In this document: positions 36,372-45,941 of the stretch, piece after piece
Layout: the number at the start of each line of letters is the position of its first letter
How positions within the stretch are numbered: position 1 is the first letter of the stretch
NCBI RefSeq assembly: GCF_000619925.1
Contig: NZ_JHVB01000001.1
Coordinates: 785,661-849,660 of the forward strand
Direction of reading: 5' to 3'
DNA from: Treponema sp. C6A8
GTDB taxonomy: Bacteria; Spirochaetota; Spirochaetia; Treponematales; Treponemataceae
Length of the DNA stretch: 64,000 nt
Translations under genes and position numbers: made by a program
Notes under the pieces: model-generated
What the model saw: only the letters and a program-made list of their open reading frames with translations
What the model was told of the DNA's origin: nothing
Database searches by the model: none

Positions 36372-37049
36372 CTAGTTATAATAGCTGAGTTTTTTCTCAA
36401 GCCGGGTAAAGGCAAAAGAAACAAACCAGTTCATGATAAAGTAAAAAAGACCTGCAATGAAAAGAGGCACAAAACTGAACAATGCGCCCTGACGCTCCTT
36501 TGCAACCATCAAAAGCTCGCTTACACCAATTACGCTGACAAGGGCTGTATCCTTTACAAGAGTAATAACTTCATTACCCATTGCAGGAACAATGCGCTTA
36601 ATCAACTGAGGCAAAACGATGCGGAAAAATGTCTGAGCGCGTGTGTAGCCCAAAACTTTAGCCGCTTCATACTGACCTTTTGGAATTGATTCAATTCCAC
36701 CGCGGTAGATTTCTGCAAAGTAGGCGGCGTAGTTTACGCTCAAAGCGATGATAGCCGCAGTAAATCTGTCCCATCTGAAAGAAACGTCATAGCCCTTGGA
36801 AACAAGCCAGCGCACAAAAAGTCCCGGCCCGAAGTAAACGACCAGCAGCTGAAGCATGAGCGGAGTTCCCCGGATTATCAGAAGGAAAACATTTACGACT
36901 GCAGAAAGAATCTTATCTTTACTCATTCTGCCCAAAGCAATAGGCAAAGCCAGAGGAATTGAAAAAATCAGTGTAAGAAAAAATACTTCAAGCGATGTAA
37001 GAGATCCGTCAAACATCGCATAAAGCATCTTGATATATTTAGGAGACAT
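36372..37049 (-). CDS. Polar amino-acid ABC transporter permease
   Basis: 225 aa with about five membrane helices. It has the HEQM/GlnP-type start (LTSLEVFFLTLIFSIPLALPIALGRMSK, FLLIIRGTPLMLQLLVVYFG) and the coupling loop IYRGGIESIPKGQYEAAKVLGYTRAQTFFRIVLPQLIKRIVPAMGNEVITLVKDTALVSVIG, which contacts the ATPase. Complete. A single permease gene implies a homodimer. Confidence 0.94.
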   Translation of the reverse strand: MSPKYIKMLYAMFDGSLTSLEVFFLTLIFSIPLALPIALGRMSKDKILSAVVNVFLLIIRGTPLMLQLLVVYFGPGLFVRWLVSKGYDVSFRWDRFTAAIIALSVNYAAYFAEIYRGGIESIPKGQYEAAKVLGYTRAQTFFRIVLPQLIKRIVPAMGNEVITLVKDTALVSVIGVSELLMVAKERQGALFSFVPLFIAGLFYFIMNWFVSFAFTRLEKKLSYYN

Positions 37050-37067
37050 CAGACCAACCAGAAAAAT

Positions 37068-37871
37068 TTATTTGATTACAGAAATGTTTTTACCAAACCA
37101 TTTGTTAGAAATGGCAGAAACAGTTCCGTCAGCAGTCATTTCTTTAAGGATTTCCCAAACCTTGTCGCGAAGTTCAGGTTCATTCTTTCTGAAGCCTACA
37201 CCGTAGCCTTCGTTAGCAAGTGCTTCATCAACTACAACAAATGGCTTTTTAGTCTGAGCGATTGAATAGTTAGCAACAACACTGTCCATTACAACAGCAT
37301 CAATACCGCCGATGTCCAGATCGTTCAAAGCAGTGATATTATCCTTGAAGAAAATTGTTTTTCCGATAGATGCCGCAAAAGAAGGATTGTCATCTACAGC
37401 TTCCTGAGCACTTGAACCACTCTGAAGACCAAGAATCTTTCCTTTCATGTCAGCAAGAGATTTAATTCCGCTGTCTGCGCGAACAACAAGAACCTGCTCG
37501 TTATTAAGATAAGCTTCTGTAAAGCTCAAAGCAGCCTTTCTTTCTTCTGTGATTGTAAAACCGTTCCAGATACAGTCGATTTTACCAGTTTCAAGTTCCA
37601 TTTCCTTTGCATCCCAGTCGATTGGCTGAGCTTTAAATTCTACGCCAAGACGTTTTGCAACTTCTTTTGCAAGGTCAATATCATAACCTGTAATTTCATT
37701 TGTATCGTTATCACGGAAGCCAAGCGGAGGGAAAGAGTCATCAAGACCAAGAACAAAAGTTCCGCGGGCTTTCAAAGCTTCAAGGGCATTTCCGTTAGCT
37801 ACTTTTTTCTTACAACCTGCAAGGCTAAGAACAGCTGCACATACAAGCACAAGACCAGTAATTTTTTTCAT
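37068..37871 (-). CDS. Amino-acid ABC transporter substrate-binding lipoprotein
   Basis: 267 aa, SBP_bac_3 family. Lipoprotein signal MKKITGLVLVCAAVLSLAGC with modified Cys20. FVLGLDDSFPPLGFRDNDTNEITGYDIDLAKEVAKRLGVEFKAQPIDWDAKEMELETGKIDCIWNGFTITEERKAALSFTEAYL is the classic ligand-binding lobe. The nearby argH suggests arginine or a related cationic amino acid, but this is inference. AGGTGG lies just before the start, which is 35 bp after argH. Confidence 0.93.
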   Translation of the reverse strand: MKKITGLVLVCAAVLSLAGCKKKVANGNALEALKARGTFVLGLDDSFPPLGFRDNDTNEITGYDIDLAKEVAKRLGVEFKAQPIDWDAKEMELETGKIDCIWNGFTITEERKAALSFTEAYLNNEQVLVVRADSGIKSLADMKGKILGLQSGSSAQEAVDDNPSFAASIGKTIFFKDNITALNDLDIGGIDAVVMDSVVANYSIAQTKKPFVVVDEALANEGYGVGFRKNEPELRDKVWEILKEMTADGTVSAISNKWFGKNISVIK

Positions 37872-37906
37872 AAATCCACCTCTATTTTTTTTTCGCGTTT
37901 ACACGC

Positions 37907-39322
37907 TTATTTTACATTTTTAATAAATTCTTTAAGTTCAGAAATCTGCTCTTCTACCCGCTCTGCGCTTGGGCCGCCTATAGTTTTTCGTGCCTCAACA
38001 CAAGCCTTAGAAGTGATAAAGGAATAAATATCTTCATCAATAAGCTCTGAACATTCTTTATAAGTTTCAATCGGAAGGTCTTCCAGACGGCAATTCTTTT
38101 CAATTGCAATGCGGACAGCCTTTGCGCTTACTCCGTGAGCAGTTCTGAAAGGCATTCCCTTGCGGACAAGATAGTCAGCAACATCAGTTGCGTTCAAAAA
38201 GCCGCCCTCGCAGGCATCAGCCATTACCTTAGTATTCCACTTTGCAGTAGAAATCATGTAAGTAAAGACTTTGATGCAGGAAAGAACTGTATCGATTGCA
38301 TCAAAAAGAGGCTCCTTATCTTCCTGCATGTCGCGGTCATAAGCAAGAGGCAGGGCCTTCATCATTGTCATAAGGGCAAAAAGATCTCCGTAAACCTTAC
38401 CGGTACGTCCGCGAATCAATTCAGCAAAGTCAGGGTTCTTTTTCTGCGGCATAATGGAAGAGCCAGTAGACCATTTTTCGCTCAAATCAATAAAGCCAAA
38501 CTCAACAGTAGACCAGAGCACAACTTCTTCGCAGAAGCGGCTAAGGTGCATCTGAATAAGGCTCAAATTAGAAGCAGTTTCAATACAGTAGTCGCGGTCA
38601 GAAACAGAATCAAGAGAGTTCTGAGTAACCTTGTCAAAACCAAGCTGATCTGCCTCAAAAGCGCGGTCAAGAGGAAGTCCGCTGCCGGCCAAAGCACATG
38701 AACCAATTGGCGAAATGCAGATGCGTTTAAGGGAATCTTCAAGCCGCTGCCAGTCACGGACCAGCATCCAGCTCCATGCGCAAACGTGATGAGCAAGAGT
38801 TACCGGCTGTGCATGCTGCATGTGGGTAAAGCCCGGAATCAAAGAATTTTTATGCTGGCTTGCAATCTGAGTAAGCGCGTCAATTAAAGTAAGAAGCGCA
38901 TTCTGAATTTCAGGAATAGTGCGGCGCAAATACAAACGCTCATCCAGAGCAATCTGGTCGTTACGGCTGCGTCCTGTGTGAACTTTTTTTCCGGCCTCGC
39001 CAATGCGGTCTGTCAAAGTTGCTTCTATAAATGAATGAATATCTTCTGCCGAATAGTCAATGGCAAGCTTTCCGCTTTCAAGGTCAGCCTTAATTCCTTC
39101 AAGCCCTTCGATAATCTGCTTTGCTTCCCCTTCCGAAATCAGTTTTACATGGGCAAGCATTTTTGCATGGGCAATACTTCCCGCAATATCATCAAAGGCC
39201 ATTCTTTCATCAACATGAATGGAAGTCTCAAAAGCCACCGCCTGCGCGTCCGGCCCCTCTTCAAAACGTCCATGCCACAAAGCCGCATGGTTATCCTTAG
39301 TCATTGTTCCGTGCTGATTCAT
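37907..39322 (-). CDS. argH: Argininosuccinate lyase
   Basis: Cleaves argininosuccinate to arginine and fumarate. 471 aa, full length. It starts with LWHGRFEEGPDAQAVAFETSIHVDERMAFDDIAGSIAHAKMLA; HTGRSRNDQIALDERLYLR and the fumarase/aspartase signature GSSIMPQKKNPD are intact, as is HVCAWSWMLVRDWQRLEDSLKR. No argG or other arg gene lies in the window. It is followed on the same strand by an amino-acid importer (35 bp), so it may be linked to arginine supply. Confidence 0.96.
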   Translation of the reverse strand: MNQHGTMTKDNHAALWHGRFEEGPDAQAVAFETSIHVDERMAFDDIAGSIAHAKMLAHVKLISEGEAKQIIEGLEGIKADLESGKLAIDYSAEDIHSFIEATLTDRIGEAGKKVHTGRSRNDQIALDERLYLRRTIPEIQNALLTLIDALTQIASQHKNSLIPGFTHMQHAQPVTLAHHVCAWSWMLVRDWQRLEDSLKRICISPIGSCALAGSGLPLDRAFEADQLGFDKVTQNSLDSVSDRDYCIETASNLSLIQMHLSRFCEEVVLWSTVEFGFIDLSEKWSTGSSIMPQKKNPDFAELIRGRTGKVYGDLFALMTMMKALPLAYDRDMQEDKEPLFDAIDTVLSCIKVFTYMISTAKWNTKVMADACEGGFLNATDVADYLVRKGMPFRTAHGVSAKAVRIAIEKNCRLEDLPIETYKECSELIDEDIYSFITSKACVEARKTIGGPSAERVEEQISELKEFIKNVK

Positions 39323-39359
39323 ATTTCTAAATTATAGTGAAAATGAAGCTTTAATAAAA

Positions 39360-39521
39360 GTGAATATCTTAAATAATAATAAATTTGAAGTGCTAAAAAA
39401 AGCCGCAAGTTCCGCTGCCTGTCATTTTGAAAACTGGTCAAAAAGCGATGAGTTTAAGAATATGAGCCATGAAGAACGTATTAAATATCTTTGCGGGCTG
39501 AAACTTGCAGAAATAATATAA
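39360..39521 (+). CDS. Possible small protein (53 aa)
   Basis: A GTG-initiated frame in the gap between two minus-strand genes. The product reads VNILNNNKFEVLKKAAS and ends HEERIKYLCGLKLAEII; composition and residue pattern look protein-like (Trp, Cys, amphipathic C-terminal helix). There is no good Shine-Dalgarno sequence (AAAAG only) and no recognisable promoter. It could equally be the remnant of a larger gene. No family recognised. Confidence 0.35.
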   Translation: MNILNNNKFEVLKKAASSAACHFENWSKSDEFKNMSHEERIKYLCGLKLAEII

Positions 39522-39525
39522 GTTA

Positions 39526-41883
39526 TTAATATATTCTTATATCCGTCAAAGCACACTGATCCCCTGTCAGAGAAATATAAACAGAATCTTTTTCATCCTT
39601 TATTTTTGTTATATTTTCAATGGCAATTCCAAGATTTTCAGTTCTGATAGAAATACGGCCGCCTTTTTTTGTAAATTTTATTTTACATTCGTAGCCAGCC
39701 TTATTCAAATCATTCCATTTTCTCCAGTTTTCAAAATTTTCGCTGTGATGCATGGAAAAATCATTTTCAGCATATTCATTTGAACCGTTATCCTCACCAT
39801 TCAACTTAAAAAAAGCATACTGACGATAGTCTTTTCCGTCAACCTTTCCATCTTCAGAATAATAGAGTAAAACATACGGACAATGCCATACAAGATTTGC
39901 ATCTGGAAGAGTCATTGTATGAAAACTGAGAGTCATACCATCATTAATTTCAATTCCCTGAGTATATTCTCCACAAGGTGTATTTATCTGAATATTAGGA
40001 ACATCCGATTCAATATGATTTATATAGCTTATTGGTTCTGCAATCCGCGGAATAGAATTTTCAAAAACTTTTTCATCTGTTACTTCCATTTTTATATCTG
40101 AAAGAATACAGTTTTCACCTGTCAGGGAAATATAAGAAGCTTTAGAAATATCTGGCAGAGCAATAATCACTTCAACATGCTTTTCATAACTTTCCATTTT
40201 CAGAATAAGATGGTCATCAAAACGTGCTGAAGAAATTTTATAAAAACCTTTATCGTCTTCAGTTTTTTCTTTTTCTGCTATACTAACCTTCATATTTCTT
40301 GCGCTGGTTGAAATTACGTGACCGTCAAACCAGACTTCGCCATATTCAAGATAATGATATGATTCTATCAGTTTCTGGCTGCTGTAAACATGACGGTCAA
40401 AGGAATCGTAAAGAATGATTGATGGTAATGAAAATTTACCTTTCTCATCATTAACCCTGCATTTAAAAGTAATGTTCACATAATTACTAGAAACAGGCAC
40501 ACCAACAGAAACTCTGTCACGATACTGTCCGCAAACAAGTTCACTTTCCAGAGTTTCATCATTATCATTCTTATGTTCCTTTGTATCAGTATCCATAAGG
40601 CGCACCATAGCGCTGGAGAAAGCAGGATCAAAACGCAGACCGCCTTCCTTTACAAATTCTTCACGAACAAGAGCAGCAGGAATTGCATCTCGGTATTTAT
40701 TTCTGCTTGTCACAGTCGCATATTCCTCCGCAACTGCAACAATTCTTGCAACCTCGGGAATTGACTCTCCTTTTAATCCTTCCGGATATCCCTTTCCATC
40801 ATAACGTTCATAAACATAGCGGGCATTATTACTCAGATAAGGAAAAGCCTTTATTCTAGAAAGAATTTTCGCACTTAAAACGGGAAGTTTTTTTATTAAT
40901 TTTTCTTCTTCGCCAGTAATGTTTTCTTCTTTACTGATTAAATTTTCCGGCAGACCTGCAAGCCCGGCATTATGAAGAAGGGCTGTATAATAAGCCTCAT
41001 TACAAACCTGTTCAGATTTTCCGCATTCTTTTGCAATCTTAAGTGCAGTTTCAGCAGCAAGTTCTGAATGTCCCTTATAAAGGTCATTTCCAGCTTCCAG
41101 AGCTTCAACAAAAGCAGTTGCCGTCTGAGAAAAGACAGTTTTCATATTTTTCTGCTCTTCTTTCAGCACTTCCATTTCCAGATAATGTGCATGCTGAATT
41201 TCATCATTAATATCAAGATAAGTAAATATATAAAGTGAAACAGAAACGAGCACCATTGCCATGTTCACAATAGAGACTCCATAAGCAAAAATCTGAAGTA
41301 TTCCCATGAAAATTGGAACAAAAATATAGAGCAAAAGTGCAATATAAATAAAACGGCTGAATTGCTTTCTATGTTTGTAAATTACAGAAAACTGAATGAG
41401 AGGTCCAAGAACAGGAATAACATAAGCAAGAAGAAATCCATTTCCCCTGTGATAATGATTATGCGAATCAAAATAATAATAAAGTCCTGTAAAAACTGTT
41501 AAAACTGCAAGCAGCATTCCGATAACTGTTGCAACACTAACAATCTTTAATCTTATAGAAGAAAAATCCTTACCTACTTTAGACTCAATTAAATCTGAAA
41601 TATAAAGATTGAAGCAGAATACAATTCCAGAAGTCATAAAAAAAACAATAAAATTTGAAAGGCGAACCATAACATAGCCGACAGCCCCCAAATTTCCAGA
41701 ATATATATAAGCCAGTCTGTCAAATCCCAGAAGAAGGGTTGCATTAAGCTCCATTCCAATAAGAATCCATTTTCTTCTTCGCGGAAGAAAGCGTGTTATA
41801 AAAAGCAGGACAGCCATTATGGTACTGGTTGCACAGAGATAAAGCATTATATCAAGCTGATAAATTTTGAGAAAATCGAACAT
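39526..41883 (-). CDS. Membrane protein with degenerate HD-GYP domain and two C-terminal beta domains
   Basis: 785 aa. Seven or eight membrane helices fill the first ~225 residues. Then follows an HD-GYP-type fold (about 250-425) that keeps HSELAAETALKIA and YDGKGYPEGLKGESIP but lacks most metal ligands. The HD pair is His304-Asn305 (LLHNAGLAG), the HHERWDG segment is YVYERYDG, the next His is Leu, and VADxFDA is VAEEYAT. It is therefore probably not a c-di-GMP phosphodiesterase. The C-terminal 340 residues seem to hold two related beta-sandwich units, each ending in YISLTG-[ED]-x-C-x-L-[ST]-DI (about 584-598 and 769-783). Its ATG directly follows the stop of the hybrid-kinase gene, so it is translationally linked. 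Confidence 0.82.
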   Translation of the reverse strand: MFDFLKIYQLDIMLYLCATSTIMAVLLFITRFLPRRRKWILIGMELNATLLLGFDRLAYIYSGNLGAVGYVMVRLSNFIVFFMTSGIVFCFNLYISDLIESKVGKDFSSIRLKIVSVATVIGMLLAVLTVFTGLYYYFDSHNHYHRGNGFLLAYVIPVLGPLIQFSVIYKHRKQFSRFIYIALLLYIFVPIFMGILQIFAYGVSIVNMAMVLVSVSLYIFTYLDINDEIQHAHYLEMEVLKEEQKNMKTVFSQTATAFVEALEAGNDLYKGHSELAAETALKIAKECGKSEQVCNEAYYTALLHNAGLAGLPENLISKEENITGEEEKLIKKLPVLSAKILSRIKAFPYLSNNARYVYERYDGKGYPEGLKGESIPEVARIVAVAEEYATVTSRNKYRDAIPAALVREEFVKEGGLRFDPAFSSAMVRLMDTDTKEHKNDNDETLESELVCGQYRDRVSVGVPVSSNYVNITFKCRVNDEKGKFSLPSIILYDSFDRHVYSSQKLIESYHYLEYGEVWFDGHVISTSARNMKVSIAEKEKTEDDKGFYKISSARFDDHLILKMESYEKHVEVIIALPDISKASYISLTGENCILSDIKMEVTDEKVFENSIPRIAEPISYINHIESDVPNIQINTPCGEYTQGIEINDGMTLSFHTMTLPDANLVWHCPYVLLYYSEDGKVDGKDYRQYAFFKLNGEDNGSNEYAENDFSMHHSENFENWRKWNDLNKAGYECKIKFTKKGGRISIRTENLGIAIENITKIKDEKDSVYISLTGDQCALTDIRIY

Positions 41884-44800
41884 TTATTGATCCCCCTTCC
41901 CTTCACTACCAGATGCAGTTTTTTCAGCCCCGGAAGACTGTGCTAATCTGCTCAATTTCTGTTTGTAGCCTGTATAAACTTCCAGCAGCTTATCTATATT
42001 TGCCGCAATAAAAATTTTGTCTTTCTTCTGGCAGGCATCTGCAAACTTTGCAGCAAGCTCCATTAATGAAATTGCTCCAATAATTCTGGCGGAATTTTTT
42101 AAAATTCTTATTTTTACGGCAAAACGGGCAAAATCACCAATCTGGTAAGAGTGATTAATTCCATTTGCAGTATCATCAATAGTGTCATAAAAAAGTTTAA
42201 GAGAAAAAATGTAAGAACCTATTCCTCCGGAATTCACAATTCCATCCTGAACAGAAATTTCTTCTACCTTATATATCCACGAAAGTTCTTCCGGCATTTC
42301 TGTCAGCATTTCAACAGTTTCATTTTTAGAAGGCTGTGCCATCATTGCTTCCGGCAAATGCCTCATAATTGTGCGCTCCAAAATATCAAAAGTAAAAGGA
42401 ATTGTAACATATCCCGTAAAACCTTTTTCTTTATAATATTCCTCACCATAACTTGTATTTTCAGTAAGAGCATAAACCGGAAGGCTGGCAGAAACTGAAC
42501 GGATTTTATCTATTATTTCCTCACCGTCCATTCCGGACATTTCATAATTAACAAATACAACATTAAAAGACGTATTTTTGATCTTTGCAAGACAGTCTTC
42601 GCAGGATTCTGCCGTTGTAACAAAAACCTTTGTGGCTTTTAAAAGATTTCTAATAACGTGAAGAGTCATCGGGTTATCTTCAACAACAAGAACATCTGCA
42701 TCCGGGGCTATAAACTGAGGCAAATAGAGTCCTCTTGCTGTAGTTTTTTCATCCTCAGAAAAATTTCCAATCGGAGTAGAATCTGCAATTTTCTGTTCAA
42801 GAGAGAAGATAAATTCCGAACCTTCCCCTGGAGAGCTTTGACATACAAGAACGCCCCCCATTAATTCAGCAAATTTTCTTGAAATATTAAGTCCAAGTCC
42901 TGCCATATGATGCTGATTCTGATTTTTTTCATCAGCATCATATGAACCAAAAAGACTTTCTACTGCTTCCTGTTCAATTCCTATACCAGTATCCTTTACA
43001 GAAAAACAAAGTCCGCAGATATCATTTGTTCTGCTCTCCATTGTCAGTTTTAATTCAACTCCGCCTTCATCTGTAAATCTTACGGCATTTAAAAGCAGTT
43101 TCATTACTACCTGTCTTATTTTTCCAACATCACCGTAAAGCCGTTTTGGAATCATTTCATCAACAATTACATCAAACTTTATACCCTTATCTATAGCTCT
43201 GACTCGAATTAAGGAAACAATAGCTTTAAGGAAAGTCTTTACATCGTATTCCTGCTGAACAATATGAAGACTGCCTGTTTCAATTTTTGTCATCTCAAGA
43301 AGATCGTTTACAAGAGTCAAAAGTGATTCTGATGAAGTTTTTATATCAAAGGCATAATTTATAATTGAAAGAAAATATGATTTAGGAACGTTCTTTGATT
43401 CTTCCCGCATAATCATCTCATTCATACTCATAATCGTATTAATAGGCCCCAGAATATCCTTAGACATATTTGAAAGAAAGCGTGATTTTGCGGTATTAGC
43501 ACGTTCTGCTTCATCCTTAGCCTGGCGTATTTCATCATATTGACGGGTAATTACAGTTGATTTCATAACCCGCCATACAATAAAGCCGCCAAAAACTAAA
43601 AGTACACAAATAAACAAAAGCCTGAAAATGAAAAGTTCCGTTATTCTTGCACGCTTAAACAGCTTAAAGCTGCGGTCAAGCAGAATGTCTTTTCTATTAT
43701 TATCAAGAATCTGTATATGGAAGGTGTAATTTCCGTAGGAAAGCGAAGTATATTCCAGCGTAGTCAGCTGATTTCTATGAACAGTAATTCCATTTTCCCC
43801 GGTTCCTTCAAGAAAAACCCTGACGAGAGGATTTGTCATTGTATAATCCATTACTGAAGGAGTAAGCTTTATTCGTCCCTTAGATGCCGGAAGAACATAA
43901 ACTCCATCCTGATGCTCAAAAATCTTTTTATCATCACAATATACAGAATTCAAATCAACCTTTATTTGAGAATCTCTGTCAAAATAATGATTGATATTTA
44001 CACGAATTACCCCCTCACGACCTGCAATAAAAAGGGTTCCGTCTTCTGCCTGAGCACTGTAGGAATTACTTGTTATGGCAGAAGGAAGACCATTTGCAAT
44101 AGTGTAATGACGGTATTCATTTACACTATCAGAAAGAAGTTCTTCAACATTAACAATAAAAATACCGTAAGAAGAAAGAATCCAGCACTCATCTTTATCA
44201 TTAATATAAAGGTCATAGTTATTGTTATATGGAAAAGTTGCTATATTCTTTATAATACCGCCTTTTATAAACTGAATCGAATTTGAAGTAATAATCCATA
44301 AAACCCCATGCGCCTCATCCTTTTTGATTCGCATAATGACATCACTTGTAAGACCTTCATCCCGTCCGATTCGTTTTACAGAAGATTTTCCGATTACATA
44401 AATTCCATCGCCGTCACTTCCGGCATAAATATTTCCGTCAAATCCCTCGCAGACAGTAAGAAACTCCGTATTCTTTATTCCATCTTCCGAGCCTACAGTC
44501 CTTATGACTTTTCCATCTTTTATAACTACAAGCCCACTGTTTGTTCCTGCAAGGATTTCACCACTTTTTGATTCGGAAAGGCAGCGTACCTGATTATTTG
44601 GCATTCCATTTTTTGTCGTAAATGAAGATATTTTACCATCCGGAGAATAACAGATTATTCCCTTTTGATTAGTATAAGTTGCAAGCCATAGATTTTTCCG
44701 GCTGTCTTCAAATATACAGCGGATTCTTGCACCGCCAACATAATCCGTAAGTTTATTAGTCAAGCTTCTGTTTTTGCTGTCAATAAGTCTAAGTCCATTA

Positions 44801-45912
44801 TCTGTTCCTGCAAAAATTTTTGAATCATAAAGGCAGACTGAATTTGTTGTTTCTTTTTCAAGTCCTGATGCACAGCTCAAATTCACAAAATTATTTGTAA
44901 CAAGCTTCATTACACCCTGTGTTGCCGAACAAATCCAGATATTTCCCTGATAATCTGAAGTCGTCATTTCAATGGCACTATTCATCGGGATATCTAAAAC
45001 TTCAAAAAATTTATTTGCTTCATCAAGATAGCCCACCTTTGAGGTAGACGAAACCCAGATACGGCCGCAGTCAAAACTTATCCAGTGAATATTTGAAAGA
45101 GGTGAAACATCAATTTTTTTCATTTGGGAAGCCTTTTTGCCGAATTCACCATAATAAATGGTACTTCCCTGCGTACAAAGATAAACCTTTCCTGGATTGA
45201 GAGGATCATTCATCAGGCTTGTAATTTTTTCCATTTCAAGCTCTTCACTTGAATAAGCCTCTGTAACAAGACAGTCATCAATAGCAAAAACCAGGCCGTT
45301 TTTTGTCTGTCCGTAAATTCTGCCGCTATAATCACTTGAAAGCTTAAGGACCCGCTCTTTATTTATACGTTCATCATAAATTGTATAAAGCTGTCCGTTT
45401 TTATTTATATAGGAAACACCGGCCGTAGTTCCTATAAATACGTTTTCATCATTATCTTCTGCAAAAATTCTTATAGATGAAGAAGGAAGACCATCCCTGT
45501 ATGTGTAATGCCTTGATTTTCCGTCATATAAAACAACAACACCATTATCATTTGTAGCAACCCAGACTCTTCCACGACTATCCTCAAAAAGTCCGCGTCC
45601 GCTAGTAAGTCCAAAATAAGTTGGAAGCCGTTCAAATGTTGAACCGTTATAACGGAAAACTCCGCTGTAACCGCAAACCCAGACGTATCCGTTTTTTGCA
45701 CCTAAAACAAAATTTGCATCTGAAGTAGGAAGTCCATTTGTCGCATCATAAATTTCACAGGTAAAGCCAACATTTTCAATCTGACCGGTTGCAGCGTAGC
45801 CTCCACCAATTTTACTACTGTGCTGGGCAAAGACTGGCATAGAAAATAAAAAAAAGCCAGAAATAAGAGAAATAAGATTTGCAAAAACTTTCCTATTCTT
45901 CATATGCAGCAA
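41884..45912 (-). CDS. Beta-propeller hybrid histidine kinase homologue lacking all phosphotransfer residues
   Basis: 1342 aa. Signal peptide, then two-component regulator propeller repeats (about 50-640; blades such as GRVWVATNDNGVVVLYDG, GEILAGTNSGLVVIKDG), a Y_Y_Y domain (about 655-745) and one TM helix (about 760-780). Then come HisKA, HATPase, receiver and Hpt domains. The HisKA box reads SNMSKDILGP, with Lys818 in place of His. The ATPase keeps its N box (LLLNAVRFT), G1 (KDTGIGI) and G2 (AGLGLN). The receiver has Asn1122 for the phospho-Asp (FVNYEMSGMDG) and lacks the KP lysine. The Hpt segment RILKNSARIIGA has Arg1269 where His is expected. The propeller is extracytoplasmic, which suggests polysaccharide sensing. 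Signalling must be non-canonical. Lies between an active and a degenerate HD-GYP gene. Confidence 0.88.
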   Translation of the reverse strand: MLHMKNRKVFANLISLISGFFLFSMPVFAQHSSKIGGGYAATGQIENVGFTCEIYDATNGLPTSDANFVLGAKNGYVWVCGYSGVFRYNGSTFERLPTYFGLTSGRGLFEDSRGRVWVATNDNGVVVLYDGKSRHYTYRDGLPSSSIRIFAEDNDENVFIGTTAGVSYINKNGQLYTIYDERINKERVLKLSSDYSGRIYGQTKNGLVFAIDDCLVTEAYSSEELEMEKITSLMNDPLNPGKVYLCTQGSTIYYGEFGKKASQMKKIDVSPLSNIHWISFDCGRIWVSSTSKVGYLDEANKFFEVLDIPMNSAIEMTTSDYQGNIWICSATQGVMKLVTNNFVNLSCASGLEKETTNSVCLYDSKIFAGTDNGLRLIDSKNRSLTNKLTDYVGGARIRCIFEDSRKNLWLATYTNQKGIICYSPDGKISSFTTKNGMPNNQVRCLSESKSGEILAGTNSGLVVIKDGKVIRTVGSEDGIKNTEFLTVCEGFDGNIYAGSDGDGIYVIGKSSVKRIGRDEGLTSDVIMRIKKDEAHGVLWIITSNSIQFIKGGIIKNIATFPYNNNYDLYINDKDECWILSSYGIFIVNVEELLSDSVNEYRHYTIANGLPSAITSNSYSAQAEDGTLFIAGREGVIRVNINHYFDRDSQIKVDLNSVYCDDKKIFEHQDGVYVLPASKGRIKLTPSVMDYTMTNPLVRVFLEGTGENGITVHRNQLTTLEYTSLSYGNYTFHIQILDNNRKDILLDRSFKLFKRARITELFIFRLLFICVLLVFGGFIVWRVMKSTVITRQYDEIRQAKDEAERANTAKSRFLSNMSKDILGPINTIMSMNEMIMREESKNVPKSYFLSIINYAFDIKTSSESLLTLVNDLLEMTKIETGSLHIVQQEYDVKTFLKAIVSLIRVRAIDKGIKFDVIVDEMIPKRLYGDVGKIRQVVMKLLLNAVRFTDEGGVELKLTMESRTNDICGLCFSVKDTGIGIEQEAVESLFGSYDADEKNQNQHHMAGLGLNISRKFAELMGGVLVCQSSPGEGSEFIFSLEQKIADSTPIGNFSEDEKTTARGLYLPQFIAPDADVLVVEDNPMTLHVIRNLLKATKVFVTTAESCEDCLAKIKNTSFNVVFVNYEMSGMDGEEIIDKIRSVSASLPVYALTENTSYGEEYYKEKGFTGYVTIPFTFDILERTIMRHLPEAMMAQPSKNETVEMLTEMPEELSWIYKVEEISVQDGIVNSGGIGSYIFSLKLFYDTIDDTANGINHSYQIGDFARFAVKIRILKNSARIIGAISLMELAAKFADACQKKDKIFIAANIDKLLEVYTGYKQKLSRLAQSSGAEKTASGSEGKGDQ

Positions 45913-45941
45913 AACAAACCTCCGTCTTCACAAAAAGGCAC

